Of a DNA stretch of 64,000 nt, positions 40,540-50,029 are shown one piece after another. This stretch comes from Bacteroidales bacterium UBA1374. GTDB taxonomy: Bacteria; Bacteroidota; Bacteroidia; Bacteroidales; UBA932. Position 1 is the stretch's first letter; every line of letters begins with the position of its first letter. A model generated the notes under the pieces. The model saw nothing but the letters and a program-made list of their open reading frames with translations, made no database searches and was not told where the DNA came from. A program made the position numbers and the translations under genes. Location: positions 5,180 through 69,179 of the forward strand of contig DBRG01000020.1 of NCBI GenBank assembly GCA_002305545.1, read 5' to 3'.

Positions 40540-42615
40540 TCATTCAATTACCATAATTGTGAAACCTGTTGGAGCGACAACAGTCTCTCCCATATAAGGG
40601 ACCATTGCTTCCGGATCCAGACCAAAAGGCAAACGGAGTGAACTCATATCAAAAAAATCTTTGCCTTTGTTCAGACAGACCACTACGGCTTTTCCCATAT
40701 AAATACGGGCGTAAGCCAGAACATCCCTGCTTGCATGAAGAGGGAATAGGTCGCCGTATAGCAGGGCGAGGTTTGTGTTACGGAGCGATGTCAACCGCTT
40801 GACACGCTCCCTGAGCAAAAGCTGCTGTGGAGCATGGTTCTCAAAAACCATCATCCTGCGGTTGTCAGGATCGTTGGCACCGGGTATCCCTATCTCATCT
40901 CCGTAATATATGCAGGGAATACCTGGTAAGGTCATATTAAAGGCATGCAGCATCGCAAGGTAATTGTAGGAAGCCGGATCTCCTGTTCCGATGTTTCGTT
41001 TCCAGCCAGCCAGTTTGTGGTTTTCGTTCCTGTCCAGGGCTCCTCCGGCAAGCGATATATACCTTGCCATATCGTGGTTCCCGCTGATATTACCCATCAG
41101 GTTATGGTATCCGTATTGCATCAGTCCTGTTTCCAATTCATGCCACAAATTTACGAAAGACCCTTCAGGATCCACTGTGGCATTAAGAAAAGCATAATAA
41201 AGATTGAAGTCAAACTGGCCATCCAGCATTCCTTTTTTTACATAATCACCTATCAAAGAGGGTGAACCATATGTTTCCCCCATCTGGATAACAGGTCTTT
41301 CCGGAAATTCCTTAACGATCTTCCGGGTGAGTGTCCTCCAGAACTGTTTGTCAATATGTTTGGTGGCATCGTGGCGAAATCCATCTATATCAAAATGTTG
41401 CAGCCAGTAAAGGGCCGAATCTGATAAAGCCTGGCATACATCCTGCCTGGAAAAATCAAATTTGGGGATATGTTTATCAAACCATGTAGTGAGTCTGAAT
41501 TCATCCCATAATTCAAAATTGGGTCGTCCGTCGGGTGTAACAGGGGATGTCACCCAGTCCGGGTGTTCCTTTAAAGTGGGGCTGTTTATATGCATGTGGT
41601 TGGCCACATGGTCCAGGATGACGTTCATTTTATCACTATGGGCACTTTCAAGCAATTCTGACAGGACCTGTTCATTTCCAAAACGCTCATCCACTTTTGT
41701 TATGTAAAGAGGCCAGTAGCCGTGGTAACCGCTGAATTTTGTTTTTGGATCTTCTATCTGTCCCCAGGCATCATAGGGATTCTGTGTTATTGGTGAAAGC
41801 CATATAGTATTGACACCCAATTCTTTGAAGAAGCCTTCTTTAATTTTGAGGACCACTCCTTCCAGGTCCCCGCCATAGTAATCCACCTTTGGATGCACTT
41901 CGGGCGAATTTATCCTGCGATCATTGGAAGGATTTCCATTATAGAAACGGTCTACAAACACCTGGTACATGATCTGTGCCTGTTTATCGCTGCGCCTGAT
42001 CTGGTCCTGCTTTAAGACAGGTCTGCCTTTTTCCAGGGGAATGAGCAGGTCATTTGAATTACCGCTCTGGTTTACTGCATAAACCCTGATCCAGGATCTG
42101 TCCATTAAGGCAGTGAATCCGGGCAATAGTACATTGTATGAATCTGTGATACGTACCGTCTGTACCAGGCTGTTCTGCCAGAAGAGGTATAGCGTGGCAG
42201 GACCGTTTTCAAGCCGGATGGTACATAGCGCATCGGTATCGGGCAATGCAGGAAAAACAGCCAGTCGGGGACTTTTCTCGGAGTGGGTGGTTATTTTTCT
42301 GACCGGTATGTCTCCCGCCTGACCTTTGCTATTAACATGCAGAACGGTCATCAGGGGGGTATCCTCACGCAGGATAAGCATTACTGTATCCTGCCCGTGG
42401 TAAGGGACCACCTTCAGGTGAGGTGATTCTGTCCTGTCAATTTTATCGAGTGACGGGAAATAATCCCTCACAAGCACAATGGTCGTGTCCTGTTCCAGAG
42501 TAAGGACAGATGCCGGCTCCAGTACATCAAAGACAGGTTTTCTTGCCACGGTAGGCGAGCATGCCTGTATTAAGACAAGGATCCCCGTCAGGATCAAACA
42601 GGAAATATTTCTCAT
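40540..42615 (-). CDS. GH13 lipoprotein with extended N-terminal domain
   Basis: The 691-residue protein has a lipoprotein signal (GILVLIQAC), then about 190 residues of beta-rich sequence, and a GH13 domain from about residue 205. Catalytic regions are VILDHVANH, IDGFRHDATKH, VIQMGETYGS and ISGNHDMARY, all intact. The YQVFVDRFYNGNPSNDRRIN start of the barrel resembles maltogenic or cyclomaltodextrinase-type enzymes. It probably degrades maltodextrins at the cell surface or in the periplasm. It sits between the SusG-like and the 446-residue enzyme genes in one operon. Confidence 0.87.
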   Translation of the reverse strand: MRNISCLILTGILVLIQACSPTVARKPVFDVLEPASVLTLEQDTTIVLVRDYFPSLDKIDRTESPHLKVVPYHGQDTVMLILREDTPLMTVLHVNSKGQAGDIPVRKITTHSEKSPRLAVFPALPDTDALCTIRLENGPATLYLFWQNSLVQTVRITDSYNVLLPGFTALMDRSWIRVYAVNQSGNSNDLLIPLEKGRPVLKQDQIRRSDKQAQIMYQVFVDRFYNGNPSNDRRINSPEVHPKVDYYGGDLEGVVLKIKEGFFKELGVNTIWLSPITQNPYDAWGQIEDPKTKFSGYHGYWPLYITKVDERFGNEQVLSELLESAHSDKMNVILDHVANHMHINSPTLKEHPDWVTSPVTPDGRPNFELWDEFRLTTWFDKHIPKFDFSRQDVCQALSDSALYWLQHFDIDGFRHDATKHIDKQFWRTLTRKIVKEFPERPVIQMGETYGSPSLIGDYVKKGMLDGQFDFNLYYAFLNATVDPEGSFVNLWHELETGLMQYGYHNLMGNISGNHDMARYISLAGGALDRNENHKLAGWKRNIGTGDPASYNYLAMLHAFNMTLPGIPCIYYGDEIGIPGANDPDNRRMMVFENHAPQQLLLRERVKRLTSLRNTNLALLYGDLFPLHASRDVLAYARIYMGKAVVVCLNKGKDFFDMSSLRLPFGLDPEAMVPYMGETVVAPTGFTIMVIE

Positions 42616-42622
42616 GATAACA

Positions 42623-44659
42623 TTATTTTAGTACGAAAACAACGGAAGAATACGCATCCATCTTCACCTTGTATCCTTCTTTTTCTTCCTGGATATATAC
42701 ATTGCCAAGGGTAGCTGCAGCATAATCCAGCGGATCATCAAGGCTAAATGTAACCTGGTCTTTTCCCAGATTATGCAAAACAAGCATTTTTTCACCACCC
42801 CCGGTAAGGTACCAGGCAGCCAGCTGGGGATAGGCAGAAAACGCTTTATCGTTGTATAAAGGGTGTTCCGTCATGGTCCCGGATGCCAGCGCCGGATAAG
42901 TATTCCTGGCCCTGGAAAATTTACGGTAAACGTTCAGTATAGATGCTGTATCGGACTGCTGTGTAAGAACGGTTCCCACTGTCTGGGCCAGGGTGGCATC
43001 TATCTCGTCTGTGTAACTTGTGGTATAGCTGTCTCCCCAGTACATAGGACTTCTGACGTAAAGATCGCCACGTGTCTTGGTCCCTATGTATCCCATTTCT
43101 TCCCCGTAATATACATACGGCGATCCCGGGGCCGTAAGCAGGATGGCTCCGGCCAGCTTTGCTTTGGCCAGTGAGCCTGCCAGGTCTGATCGGGCGCGGT
43201 TTTCATCGTGATTGGACAATTTGGTGGCCCGTATGTAGTCCGGCCTGTATTGCTTGTAGAAGTTCTGAAAGCTAAGAATGTCTTTTGTCAGGTAGCAGCC
43301 CGTGTTCTGTTCCAGTGCCCACTGCAACCTGTGCCAGAATGAGAACTCAAAAAGGGCAGGAAGTCCCTTATAGTATGGGGCTACCTGTTCATACCCCGAG
43401 AACACTTCTCCTACCATATATATATCGTGATCCCTGGATAGCCTGTAATAATCATTTACGGCCTTGTAAAATTTCTTTAGAAATTCCGGATTTTCATCGG
43501 AGAATTCATTGTGGTAAATGTGCTTTACCGCATCCAGCCGGAAACCATCTATACCTGCATCGATCCAGATCTTGGCATCTTCCACGATAGCTATGAAAGC
43601 AGGACTTTGCTCTGCTGTTTCAACGGCTCCGTAGTTCAGGTCTGCAAACCAGTTGGTCCAGAAGTGGGAATGGAACATAGTGGAACCGGGCAGCTGCAAA
43701 TCATAAACAATATCGGGATTGTCATTCGTATAGAGCACGAAAGGCTTCCCGTAAGTGAGAGTTGCCGCTGTTTTGCTTTGTGCTCCGTATTTGGTTTTGT
43801 TGTTCCATTGGGTGTTGTTTGTGCGTATTAAAAAGCCCCAGGACGAGGCATAATCGGTCACCAGCTCATACTGTCCCCCGCCTTTGTCGACAAACTGTCT
43901 GAGCACGCCATCTCCGAAGTAGAGATATTTTGCATTTTCAGCCGAGGAAGCATCATTATCCGGATCTGCCGTTTGGGTTTCTGTAACAGTCAGCCTTGGC
44001 TGGGCCGGATTGCTCCAGTCCAGTTTAAATAAAAGCGTTTTCTCTCCAGTGGTGGAAACGGTGAACCATTGTCCGCTATCATAGCCCGATGCCCCTTCCG
44101 TTTTAATCATGGGTATCTTGCCGGCGCTGATATCGGAGCGCGGATCATCGGAAAAAATATAATAATCGCGATAGGGGTTGTCGGCAGAACGGATTGCCTG
44201 GCTGAACCACCAGTGTTCCCTGCCCGTATGGTTGATCACATAATCCAGGTACACCTTGATGTCCTTTTGATGGGCTGCCCGGACAAAATCCTTAAAACCG
44301 GCCATGGTCCCATAAACCGGGTTCAGCTTACTGTAATCCTTCACATCATAACCGTGATAGGACATGGCCGGATGCACGGGTGAAAGCCATATGGCAGTGG
44401 CTCCAAGCTGGTCTATATATTCCAGTTTGTCTGTAAGTCCCATTATATCGCCCCACCCGTCTCCGTCCTTATCTGCAAATGAATAAACAAGGAGCTGATA
44501 GGTGATATCAGCTCGCTTGTTTTCATCCCAGGCCCGGGGAGTGTCCTTAACCCTGGAGAACGATGCTCCATTGTCTGGATCTGTTCCCGGAGTGGGTTCC
44601 TTACGACAGGATGCAAAGAGCAGGAAAAGGGCGCAAAGGATAATTGCGCTCTTTTTCAT
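42623..44659 (-). CDS. susG: SusG-like surface alpha-amylase with inserted CBM58-like region
   Basis: The 678-residue lipoprotein (signal ending LLFASC) is a GH13 amylase. The barrel starts ITYQLLVYSFADKDGDGWGD and has VYLDYVINHTG, IDGFRLDAVKH, IYMVGEVFSG and KLSNHDENRAR. Residues of about 190-330 form an insertion in domain B with LLFKLDWSNPAQPRLTVTET and WGFLIRTNNTQW, which corresponds in position and character to the CBM58 module of Bacteroides SusG. The enzyme would cut starch at the outer surface for the SusCD importer. It follows the SusF-like gene by four bases. Confidence 0.9.
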   Translation of the reverse strand: MKKSAIILCALFLLFASCRKEPTPGTDPDNGASFSRVKDTPRAWDENKRADITYQLLVYSFADKDGDGWGDIMGLTDKLEYIDQLGATAIWLSPVHPAMSYHGYDVKDYSKLNPVYGTMAGFKDFVRAAHQKDIKVYLDYVINHTGREHWWFSQAIRSADNPYRDYYIFSDDPRSDISAGKIPMIKTEGASGYDSGQWFTVSTTGEKTLLFKLDWSNPAQPRLTVTETQTADPDNDASSAENAKYLYFGDGVLRQFVDKGGGQYELVTDYASSWGFLIRTNNTQWNNKTKYGAQSKTAATLTYGKPFVLYTNDNPDIVYDLQLPGSTMFHSHFWTNWFADLNYGAVETAEQSPAFIAIVEDAKIWIDAGIDGFRLDAVKHIYHNEFSDENPEFLKKFYKAVNDYYRLSRDHDIYMVGEVFSGYEQVAPYYKGLPALFEFSFWHRLQWALEQNTGCYLTKDILSFQNFYKQYRPDYIRATKLSNHDENRARSDLAGSLAKAKLAGAILLTAPGSPYVYYGEEMGYIGTKTRGDLYVRSPMYWGDSYTTSYTDEIDATLAQTVGTVLTQQSDTASILNVYRKFSRARNTYPALASGTMTEHPLYNDKAFSAYPQLAAWYLTGGGEKMLVLHNLGKDQVTFSLDDPLDYAAATLGNVYIQEEKEGYKVKMDAYSSVVFVLK

Positions 44660-44663
44660 TGTT

Positions 44664-47213
44664 TTACTGCTTTGTCATTGTCAGCGAGGAAGTGTTGGCC
44701 ATATCCAAAACGATATGGTACGTACCGGTTTCCTGAACTTTTATGTTATTACCGTTGTGGGTAAGTGCCGTAATGTCACCACCCAGGTTAAGGTCCCAGT
44801 TGTTATTGAAGCGGATCTTGAATTCATTATCTGCCACAAGGTTCAAGGTTGCCGAGTATGTCAGGGTTTCCTGGTCAAATTCCATAGCGACATCCGTTCC
44901 CCAGGCGCTGCCTTCAAAACTGCCTATCAATCCAACCACTGTAACAGGCGTAGCAACTGCTTTGGCATCGGGAAGATCCACACTCCAGAAATACGTTCCA
45001 TTGGGTAACATCATGTTGTCTCCCGTGTAGAGTGTGAAATCGTACTGCGTATCAGCCACCAGCTGGCCGGCGATCCAGTTCCCGCTCTCCACTATCTTGA
45101 ATCCGAATTCCATGTCGTACATGGTGATGGCCCCTTTGTAGGTACCGTCACCGGAACCGAACAACTTTGGATCGTCGGTGGCGCTCCATTCATGTCCTGA
45201 ATAATCTCCGGCTACCACCACCTCCGTGGCATATGTAGTCTCAAGATCTCCGGTTCTTACAGCTGTCATGTGGTATGGCGTCGTAGCCAGGCTCAGGGTA
45301 ACTGTGTACGTGCCGGCATCTGCTTTCAGGTTGGCACCGTCTTGTTTCAAATCGTCCGGATCCCCTCCCAGGTTGATGTCCCATGCGTTGTTCATGCGGA
45401 ATTTGTATTCCGTGCCGGCAGGGAATGCCAGTCCGGTGGCTGTCCACAGATTTGTTTCTGCGTCGTAGGTCATAGCCACATCCTCTCCCCATCCTGTGAA
45501 GCTGCCAATCACACCCACCCTTTCAATAAGGGTTGCGGTGGCACTCATGGTGGTGAGATCAACCTGCAGGTAATAATACCCGGGTGCCGGTACGGCAAGG
45601 TTTCCTGCAGAGGGATCGGTATCCATGGACTCAAGGGATCCGCCGTAATTGGTGTGGTTCCAGTCGGGGGCACTGGTGAATTTGAAGATATCGGTAAGCG
45701 TTACATATCCCTCGTAATGTCCTTCTGTGTCTCCGTTCAGTACCGGTGCAGAAGCCGGATCCCACCCCTGGTGATTTCCTGGTACATACAGTTTTTCAGG
45801 GAAACTGGTGTTGATGAATTTGACGGTGTAAGGATTTACACCCACGTTCAGCACCACTTTGTATTCACCCGGTGTACGTTCAAACTTGAGGTTGTCTCCC
45901 TTGCCAAAGCTTACATAATCCAGTGTTCCTCCGGCTGAGTGTGTCCAGTCATGGTTCACCCGGATCTTGAATTCTCCTTCCTGCATATTGGTTATGGCAG
46001 AGAAAGTATGTGTCCCGGGATCGTAAACCATGTCAATGTCACTGGCCCATCCGTTGCTTTCAACAGGAGCAGATCCAATAAGGCTCAGTGTCTCTACCTG
46101 GATCATGTACAGGGTGTTGAGCTTCTTGTTCAGCAGGATGTTATACATACCCGAGGGAGCGGTAATGTCACCACCGGTGGTTCCCTTTCCGGTCAAAGCG
46201 GTATATCCGTTTCCGAAAGTGGTCTTTTCAATGTTGGCGATGGCAAAGTCACCTTCCCAGGCAGGAACGGGTGAGAACTTGAATCCTACCTCCCCTCCGC
46301 CTTCCACGCTCAGGTCTATCATCCCTTCATACATTCCCTTTGTGACTGAGGAATGTTTGATCTTTGGAGCTGTGGCAGGATCCCAACCCTGGTATGCGCC
46401 GGGTACGTAAATGTACTCGGGATAAGTTGCGATATAAGTTGTCACAGTTATGCTGGCAGTGTTTGAAATTACACCGTCTGCGTAAGTGGCCGAAAAAGCT
46501 TTGACTGTGAAATCAAGCTGGGAGGCAGCTGCTTCGGGAGCACCTGCGGCAACAGCGGCTTCGTTCAGTGCATCCACAGTGATGGAAAAACTTGTTTCCG
46601 TCAGTTCAGAAGCAAGGACAACCGGCGCTCCATCACCGTATTTCATCGATACACCGTAGGTAATCGCTTCATTATACCCGAGCCTGGCCGGTTCCCAGGT
46701 TAGCAGTTCCAGCGTACCTTCAGGATCGGTAACATCCAGAACTACTGATTCCACCAGGGCGGTCATTTGCGGGGAAACGGCATCTCCGTAGGCATAAATA
46801 TCAATGGTTACGGGATCCGAATCGTACGCTTCGGCTTCACTGGTTACCGAAACAAAGAATGTCATGGTAAAGGTATCATTCTCCGGCAGCGCGGGAAAAG
46901 CATTGTAAAGCGTCGTCTTGAACTCATTTTTTGGTACCCTGTAGTAAAGTTCGGCAGTCGATGCCAGTTTGGCTGTCGATTCTCCAAATTTGCCGTACAG
47001 ATCATAGGTAAGTCCTTCTCCCAGGAAACGTGCAGGTTTCCATGAAAAATTCACAAATTCATCCATCGTATTGGAGGTCATCAGAATATCGGAATGTGCA
47101 TACATTTCAGGAGGTACGGGCGCTGTAGAAAAAGCGTCTTCACTGATCACCTCGCAGGAGACGGCTGACAGGCTCACGATGGCTGCAGCAAATAAATATT
47201 TTAGTATTTTCAT
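44664..47213 (-). CDS. SusE/SusF-like surface starch-binding lipoprotein with six binding-type modules
   Basis: The 849-residue lipoprotein (lipobox LSAVSC) starts with two immunoglobulin-like domains (about residues 25-145 and 146-262). Six carbohydrate-binding-type modules follow at about 265-372, 373-468, 470-562, 563-655, 662-756 and 757-849. They alternate between a VPGxxQGWDP type and an IGSFxGWGxDVAM type, making three pairs. SusE of B. theta has two and SusF has three such modules, so this protein is about twice as long. It should hold starch at the cell surface beside SusCD and SusG. The module boundaries are estimates by eye. Confidence 0.87.
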   Translation of the reverse strand: MKILKYLFAAAIVSLSAVSCEVISEDAFSTAPVPPEMYAHSDILMTSNTMDEFVNFSWKPARFLGEGLTYDLYGKFGESTAKLASTAELYYRVPKNEFKTTLYNAFPALPENDTFTMTFFVSVTSEAEAYDSDPVTIDIYAYGDAVSPQMTALVESVVLDVTDPEGTLELLTWEPARLGYNEAITYGVSMKYGDGAPVVLASELTETSFSITVDALNEAAVAAGAPEAAASQLDFTVKAFSATYADGVISNTASITVTTYIATYPEYIYVPGAYQGWDPATAPKIKHSSVTKGMYEGMIDLSVEGGGEVGFKFSPVPAWEGDFAIANIEKTTFGNGYTALTGKGTTGGDITAPSGMYNILLNKKLNTLYMIQVETLSLIGSAPVESNGWASDIDMVYDPGTHTFSAITNMQEGEFKIRVNHDWTHSAGGTLDYVSFGKGDNLKFERTPGEYKVVLNVGVNPYTVKFINTSFPEKLYVPGNHQGWDPASAPVLNGDTEGHYEGYVTLTDIFKFTSAPDWNHTNYGGSLESMDTDPSAGNLAVPAPGYYYLQVDLTTMSATATLIERVGVIGSFTGWGEDVAMTYDAETNLWTATGLAFPAGTEYKFRMNNAWDINLGGDPDDLKQDGANLKADAGTYTVTLSLATTPYHMTAVRTGDLETTYATEVVVAGDYSGHEWSATDDPKLFGSGDGTYKGAITMYDMEFGFKIVESGNWIAGQLVADTQYDFTLYTGDNMMLPNGTYFWSVDLPDAKAVATPVTVVGLIGSFEGSAWGTDVAMEFDQETLTYSATLNLVADNEFKIRFNNNWDLNLGGDITALTHNGNNIKVQETGTYHIVLDMANTSSLTMTKQ

Positions 47214-47233
47214 AATTGCGTCTCTTTAATCAT

Positions 47234-48316
47234 TTACTGTTTTTCCATAACCAGAACGAAAGGAGTCCTGTTGCCGTGGAGCTTCATGATATAGGTGCCG
47301 GTAGAAGGAACATTAATGTCCCCGCCGCCTTTTACCAGTTTCAGTCCGCCTTCCACACCTGTGCTGGCTTCGTTGTTGGTTCCATATTTATCATCCCAGC
47401 TTTCGTTCAGGCGGATCAAAAAGTTCTTATCACCGCTGAAGGTTATGGCGGGAGATACCCATAGGTTGTTGACTTCATCGTAAACCATGTCCAGTTCAGT
47501 ACCCCAACCGCTTTCGTCAAAGGCACCGATGATGCCGACTTTCTTAACAAGCTGTTTATCAATGATCATCTTGCCGCGGTTGACTGTCAACACGTATATG
47601 TTTCCCTCGGTCAGGTCGACAGACAGGTTGGAGTCGGACTGTTCAGGGCAATACCAGGAAGGTGTCAGGAAATTGTATCCCCAGTTTAAATCGGACCAGT
47701 TGCGTGCGACGGTAACCTTAAAGTAGGAGTATTGATCCGATCCGTCTTCAAGGTCCACCAGGATCTTGTAAACGTTGGTTCCGCCGTCTGTTTCCCAGAA
47801 TTCGGGGGCCTGTTCAATTTTCCAGCCCTGGTAATTGCCTGGCAGGTAGAGTTGGCGCAAGGCTGCGGCAAAAGTTGTTACATTAAAGGCAATGGAGTTT
47901 GAGGTAACGCTTTCCACATTGGTGCCATATACTTTTGCTACAAGGTAGGCGCTTATGCTTGCCGTTGCGTTAACACCTACTCCCAGGTCGTTGGCAACCA
48001 CGCCATTCAGGTCTGATTTGCTAATAGACAGGGAATTGGTGAAAGATGTCCCCAGCAAAGCTGTCTTGGAATTGGAGGCAGCGTATAGCGCATATTCAAT
48101 CTGGACGGCCGGACCAAAAGAAGCGCTGGACCAGTTGAAGGTCACACTTTCAGTTTTGTTGTTATCCTCATTGATAACTACCGGCCCTTGTGAAAGCAAG
48201 ACTGGTGCCTCGAATCCGGATGCCGGATTCAGGTATGCTTTCTCGATCTGGATGTCACAGGAAACGAGAACCAGCACAGAGGCGACCAACATAGTAATAT
48301 AATTTGTGTATTTCAT
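47234..48316 (-). CDS. susE: SusE-like surface starch-binding lipoprotein
   Basis: The 360-residue lipoprotein (lipobox LVSC) has an N-terminal SusE-type Ig-like domain (residues 30-155) and two C-terminal binding modules, the first starting LYLPGNYQGWKIEQAPEFWE and the second VGIIGAFDESGWGTELDM. This matches SusE of B. theta in size and layout. It would bind starch chains at the surface. I start at ATG 48314-48316, because the four upstream residues offer no signal peptide benefit. It lies between susD and the long SusF-like gene. Confidence 0.88.
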   Translation of the reverse strand: MKYTNYITMLVASVLVLVSCDIQIEKAYLNPASGFEAPVLLSQGPVVINEDNNKTESVTFNWSSASFGPAVQIEYALYAASNSKTALLGTSFTNSLSISKSDLNGVVANDLGVGVNATASISAYLVAKVYGTNVESVTSNSIAFNVTTFAAALRQLYLPGNYQGWKIEQAPEFWETDGGTNVYKILVDLEDGSDQYSYFKVTVARNWSDLNWGYNFLTPSWYCPEQSDSNLSVDLTEGNIYVLTVNRGKMIIDKQLVKKVGIIGAFDESGWGTELDMVYDEVNNLWVSPAITFSGDKNFLIRLNESWDDKYGTNNEASTGVEGGLKLVKGGGDINVPSTGTYIMKLHGNRTPFVLVMEKQ

Positions 48317-48346
48317 AATCGTAATCATTTATTGAATCCTCTTATG

Positions 48347-50017
48347 TTAGTATCCTGTATTCTGAACCAGATTGGGGTTCGCATTCAGATCGCTCAGTAT
48401 TATGGGGTATACTTTGCGGTGTTCCGGTAAGGATACTTTTCCGTTCATCACCCCACCCTTCAGGGTCCAGGGAAATGCCATGGAAGTGAAATATCCGTAA
48501 CGGATCAGGTCCGTTCTGCGGTGTCCTTCCCACATCAGTTCACGGGCACGTTCGTCCAGCAGCCAGTTCAAATCCATGGTTTCAGGTGTCTTTGAGGCAA
48601 CGCCTGCCCGCTCGCGCAGCTGGTTAATGTATCCCTTAGCCAGTGGATCGGTTACCACGCCTCCGTTCATACGGGCATCGGCTTCGGCAAAGATCAGATA
48701 CATCTCGGCAAGGCGGAATACAGGAAAGTCAATGGATGAGAATTTGTAGTTGGATTCGGCATCCGATACTGTATGTCCGTCGGAATACAAACCGGTGAAT
48801 TTCCAGCACCTCCAGCCTGTATCGGTGGTTGTGTTGTCAAATTCCTTGCTTGAGCCTATATTGTAGAAGAAGGCACGCTTGTCGCTTTTTTCACGGTCAT
48901 AGCCAAATCCTGTGGTGGCTCCCCATTCTACTCCTTCAAGTTCAAACCGCTGCACAAAATCATCGGCTACGTGGTAACCGTTCCAGGTTTCGGGATTCAG
49001 CAGTCCACTCAGACCCAGGTTTTTAGCAATGGCATTGTTGGCATCGGAACTGAGAGTGGCAGAAACCAGGTGGGTAGTGCCTCCCCAGCTCTGTGTGTTG
49101 TCTTTATCGTAAACAACAGCGACTATGAACTCCTGGGTTGCTCCGTTAGTGGTATTGTCCTGCATGAACAACTCCTGGTAATTGGGATGTAGGGTATATC
49201 CCATTCCAATAACCTGTGCGGCAGCCTCTTTGGCTTTTTGCCATTGTGCAGTGCCGGTATAAACTTCTGCATTCAGGTACATTCGGGCGAGTACAGCCCA
49301 GGCAGATCCTTTGGTGGCGCGGGGATACGGAACAGCGCCCTTGGCGGGCATATCAGCGCTGTTAGCCAGGTCAAGCAATTCTTCCTCAAGCCATGTATAG
49401 AGGGCTTCCCTGCCTATCTGTTTGGGAAGTTCTCCGCCTATGTTCTCTTCCAGTGCAAAAGGAGGATTCCCGAACAGGTCCATGAGCAGGTAATAATACA
49501 AAGCGCGGTTGAACCGGGCTTCTGCACGGTATTGGTGTACCGTGGCTATTTCGTCTGAATGTCCCCTTTCATTGAGTTTTTCATCCGATGTCTGGATAAG
49601 GTACTCGTTGACCAGTGTGATGCCTTTCATACAGCGTGTATAAACTGCAATGATGGCTTCATTATCGGCTGAAGTCCAGCGATGATACTGTATGGGAACT
49701 ATGTAATTATCACCCCAGATGATTTTAAAGGAATCTGTGGAGAGTTCGTTCAAAACCATATACATACGGGAAAGCTCACTTTGTCCGGCATCGGCAACTG
49801 CAATATCCGGTGATCCCATGTCGTTCTGGCTAACCAGGGCCCAGTAACCATACAGGTAGGCTAAGCCGTTCAAATAACTGGCAGGCTCTGCGTATGCGGT
49901 CTCCGAGGTAGCATCTGTTTCATTCAGTGGCAGTGTATCCAGGTCATTGATACATGAAGTCAGCAGTAAAACTAGTGCCGACGCCAGCAGAAAACTGTTT
50001 TTCAATATCTTTTTCAT
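48347..50017 (-). CDS. susD: SusD-like starch-binding outer-membrane lipoprotein
   Basis: The 556-residue lipoprotein (signal LALVLLLTSC-like, Cys at residue 22) has the SusD family pattern: an N-terminal TPR-like helical part (AEARFNRALYYYLLMDLFGN, then PYPRATKGSAWAVLARMYLN), and a C-terminal FPVFRLAEMYLIFAEADARM followed by WLLDERARELMWEGHRRTDL and IRYG. SusD forms the lid of the SusC channel and captures starch oligosaccharides. The gene is 12 bases downstream of susC. The adjacent SusE-, SusF- and SusG-like genes support starch as the ligand. Confidence 0.94.
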   Translation of the reverse strand: MKKILKNSFLLASALVLLLTSCINDLDTLPLNETDATSETAYAEPASYLNGLAYLYGYWALVSQNDMGSPDIAVADAGQSELSRMYMVLNELSTDSFKIIWGDNYIVPIQYHRWTSADNEAIIAVYTRCMKGITLVNEYLIQTSDEKLNERGHSDEIATVHQYRAEARFNRALYYYLLMDLFGNPPFALEENIGGELPKQIGREALYTWLEEELLDLANSADMPAKGAVPYPRATKGSAWAVLARMYLNAEVYTGTAQWQKAKEAAAQVIGMGYTLHPNYQELFMQDNTTNGATQEFIVAVVYDKDNTQSWGGTTHLVSATLSSDANNAIAKNLGLSGLLNPETWNGYHVADDFVQRFELEGVEWGATTGFGYDREKSDKRAFFYNIGSSKEFDNTTTDTGWRCWKFTGLYSDGHTVSDAESNYKFSSIDFPVFRLAEMYLIFAEADARMNGGVVTDPLAKGYINQLRERAGVASKTPETMDLNWLLDERARELMWEGHRRTDLIRYGYFTSMAFPWTLKGGVMNGKVSLPEHRKVYPIILSDLNANPNLVQNTGY

Positions 50018-50029
50018 ATCTACCTTGAA

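Noticed and set aside
40540..42615. SusB-type GH97 alpha-glucosidase
   Set aside because: The protein has GH13 regions I-IV (for example IDGFRHDATKH and ISGNHDMARY), so it is not GH97.
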